Of a stretch of 64,000 nt of DNA, positions 61,501-64,000 are shown piece after piece (the first letter of the stretch is position 1; each line of letters begins with the position of its first letter). The DNA comes from Aquilaria yunnanensis (lineage: Eukaryota; Streptophyta; Magnoliopsida; Malvales; Thymelaeaceae): positions 52,359,501 to 52,423,500 of the forward strand of contig CM077595.1 in assembly GCA_039654915.1 (NCBI GenBank). The letters run 5' to 3'. The notes under the pieces are model-generated. The model made no database searches. It was not told the DNA's origin and saw only the letters and a program-made list of their open reading frames with translations. Position numbers and translations under genes: made by a program.

Positions 61501-64000
61501 TTTCATTTCAAACAAGTTGTGAATGTTTCCATTTCTTTCCAAAGAGGTTGGAAATGTTTCTACTTCATTCCAGACAATGTGTGAGTGTGTCCACTTCATT
61601 CCAAACAAGTTTTGAATGTTTCCATTCATTCAAAACTAGTTCTGAATGTCCCAATTTCATTCCAAAGAAGTTGTGAATGTTTCCATTTCATTTGAAACAA
61701 GTTGTGAATGTTTCCATTTCTTTCCAAACAAGTTGTGAATGTTTCCAATTCAATCAAAACTAGTTGTGAATGTTTCCATTTCATTCCAAACAAGTTGTGA
61801 ATGTTTCCATTTCATTCCAAACAAGTTGTGCATGTTTCAAATTCATTCCGAAGAAGTTGTGACTGTTTCCAACTCAATCCAAACAAGTTGTCACTGTTTC
61901 CATTTCATTTCAAACAAGTTGTGAATGTTTCCATTTCTTTCCAAAGAGGTTGGAAATGTTTCTACTTCATTCCAGACAATGTGTGAGTGTGTCCACTTCA
62001 TTCCAAACAAGTTTTGAATGTTTCCATTCATTCAAAACTAGTTCTGAATGTCCCAATTTCATTCCAAAGAAGTTGTGAATGTTTCCATTTCATTTGAAAC
62101 AAGTTGTGAATGTTTCCATTTCTTTCCAAACAAGTTGTGAATGTTTCCAATTCAATCAAAACTAGTTGTGAATGTTTCCATTTCATTCCAAACAAGTTGT
62201 GAATGTTTCCATTTCATTCCAAACAAGTTGTGCATGTTTCAAATTCATTCCGAAGAAGTTGTGACTGTTTCCAACTCAATCCAAACAAGTTGTCACTGTT
62301 TCTATTTCATTTCAAACAAGTTGTGAATGTTTCGATTTCTTTCCAAAGAGGTTGCAAATGTTTCTACTTCATTCCAGACAATGTGTGAGTGTGTCCACTT
62401 CACTCCAAACAAGTTTTGAATGTTTCCATTCATTCAAAACTAGTTCTGAATGTCCCAATTTCATTCCAAAGAAGTTGTGAATGTTTCCATTTCATTTGAA
62501 ACAAGTTGTGAATGTTTCCATTTCTTTTCAAACAAGTTGTGAATGTTTCCAATTCAATCAAAACTAGTTGTGAATGTTTCCATTTCATTCCAAACAAGTT
62601 GTGAATGTTTCCATTTCATTCCAAACAAGTTGTGACTGTTTCCAACTCAATCCAAACAAGTTGTCACTGTTTCCATTTCATTTCAAACAAGTTGTGAATG
62701 TTTCCATTTCTTTCCAAAGAGGTTGCAAATGTTTCTACTTCATTCCAGACAATGTGTGAGTGTGTCCACTATATTCCAAACAAGTTTTGAATATTTCCAT
62801 TCATTCCAAACTAGTTCTGAATGTCCCAATTTCATTCCAAAGAAGTTGTGAATGTTTCCATTTCATTCCAAACAAGTTGTGCATGTTTCAAATTCATTCC
62901 GAAGAAGTTGTGACTGTTTCCAACTCAATCCAAACAAGTTGTCACTGTTTCCATTTCATTTCAAACAAGTTGTGAATGTTTCCATTTCTTTCCAAAGATG
63001 TTGTAAATGTTTCTACTTCATTCCAGACAATGTGTGAGTGTGTCCACTTCATTCCAAACAAGTTTTGAATGTTTCCATTCATTCCAAACTAGTTCTGAAT
63101 GTCCCAATTTCATTCTAAAGAAGTTGTGAATGTTTCCATTTCATTTGAAACAAGTTGTGAATGTTTCCATTTCTTTCCAAACAAGTTGTTAATGTTTCCA
63201 ATTCAATCAAAACTAGTTGTGAATGTTTCCATTTCATTCCAAACAAGCTGTGAATGTTTCCATTTCATTCCAAACAAGTTGTGCATGTTTCAAATTCATT
63301 CCGAAGAAGTTGTGACTGTTTCCAACTCAATCCAAACAAGTTGTCACTGTTTCCATTTCATTTCAAACAAGTTGTGAATGTTTCCATTTCTTTCCAAAGA
63401 TGTTGCAATTGTTTCTACTTCATTCCAGACAATGTGTGAGTGTGTCCACTTCATTCCAAACAAGTTTTGAATGTTTCCATTCATTCCAAACTAGTTCTGA
63501 GTGTCCCAATTTCATTCCAAAGAAGTTGTGAATGTTTCCATTTCATTTGAATGAAGTTGTGAATGTTTCCATTTCTTTCCAAACAAGTTGTGAATGTTTC
63601 CAATTCAATCAAAACTAGTTGTGAAAGTTTCCATATCATTCCAAACAAGTTGTGAATGTTTCCATTTCATTCCAAACAAGTTCTGCAAGTTTCAAATTCA
63701 TTCCGAAGAAGTTGTGACTGTTTCCAACTCAATCCAAACAAGTTGTCACTGTTTCCATTTCATTTCAAACAAGTTGTGAATGTTTACATTTCTTTCCAAA
63801 GAGGTTGCAAATGTTTCTACTTCATTCCAGACAATGTGTGAGTGTGTCCACTTCATTCCAAACAAGTTTTAAATGTTTCCATTCATTCCAAACTAGTTCT
63901 GAATGTCCCAATTTCATTCCAAAGAAGTTGTGAATGTTTCCATTTCATTTGAAACAAGTTGTGAATGTTTCCTTTTCTTTCCAAACAAGTTGTGAATGTT
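58563..64000 (+). repeat. Satellite block with 402/371-bp higher-order repeat
   Basis: 31-bp monomers to the end of the window. A characteristic segment recurs at 59174, 59545, 59915, 60317, 60719, 61399, 61801, 62203, 62852, 63254 and 63656, mostly 402 bp apart (13 monomers minus 1 bp), with 371-bp steps (one monomer fewer) elsewhere. The left edge continues the monomer interrupted by element D. The array runs past base 64000. Confidence 0.93.

Noticed and set aside
26341..64000. Dozens of open frames of 60-158 codons in the satellite as protein-coding genes
   Set aside because: They are the same 31-bp monomer read in different phases on both strands, many begin at non-ATG codons, and they have no promoter or domain.
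26341..64000. CRISPR array, because of the 31-bp repeat
   Set aside because: Monomers are directly abutting with no unique spacers, there are no cas genes, and the surroundings are plant retroelements.
26341..64000. Relation to the animal CATTCC-type pericentromeric satellites
   Set aside because: Only the CATTCC core is shared, within an otherwise different 31-bp unit; chance is the simpler explanation.

Overview
The window is repeat-rich nuclear DNA of a flowering plant, probably a eudicot; I cannot name the species. The evidence is the set of plant-type LTR retrotransposons (Ty1/copia, and Ty3/gypsy elements whose pol resembles the CRM chromovirus clade), all primed by initiator tRNA-Met (TGGTATCAGAGCC), plus a long satellite array. 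I see no ordinary host gene. Essentially every base belongs to a retroelement or to the satellite.

Region 1 (1-24720) is a nest of retroelements in one interrupted Ty1/copia element on the minus strand. Its integrase lies at 1-519, its gag end and protease at 16725-17592, its gag start at 23143-23391 and its 5' LTR at about 23543-24720. Two Ty3/gypsy elements split it. Element A (525-16719, minus, TSD GAATG) is the potentially autonomous type: gag, CCHC knuckle, protease, RT, RNase H and integrase. Element C (17598-23137, plus, TSD ACTGA) is non-autonomous. Element A was itself split inside RT by element B (6831-12485, plus, TSD ATTAG), another non-autonomous copy. The 3' side of A carries two extra tandem copies of a 1594-bp LTR/5'UTR unit. 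A truncated relative, E (24721-26340), lies between the nest and the satellite.

Region 2 (26341-64000) is a head-to-tail satellite with a 31-bp monomer (typically TTTCCATTTCATTCCAAACA followed by AGTTGTGAATG). All monomers run the same way and are organised in several layers of higher-order repeat: 745/742 bp, 402/371 bp, and longer duplications of 1669, 2124, 2620 and 4249 bp. A truncated LTR (26977-27625), a solo copia LTR (49695-51072, TSD TCCAT) and a nearly pristine non-autonomous element D (53059-58562, minus, TSD ATTTC) interrupt it. A 1669-bp duplication preserves matching empty sites for the last two insertions.

The non-autonomous elements B, C and D share a structure I do not recognise: gag without zinc knuckle or protease, fused in frame to about 450 codons of unknown sequence, then to a tail that runs through the polypurine tract into the 3' LTR. 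The reading frame is fully open in D, and most indels that distinguish the three copies are multiples of three. Element A presumably supplies (or supplied) polymerase and integrase in trans to such copies. The clade resemblance and the large array make a centromeric or pericentromeric location plausible, but the sequence alone does not prove it.
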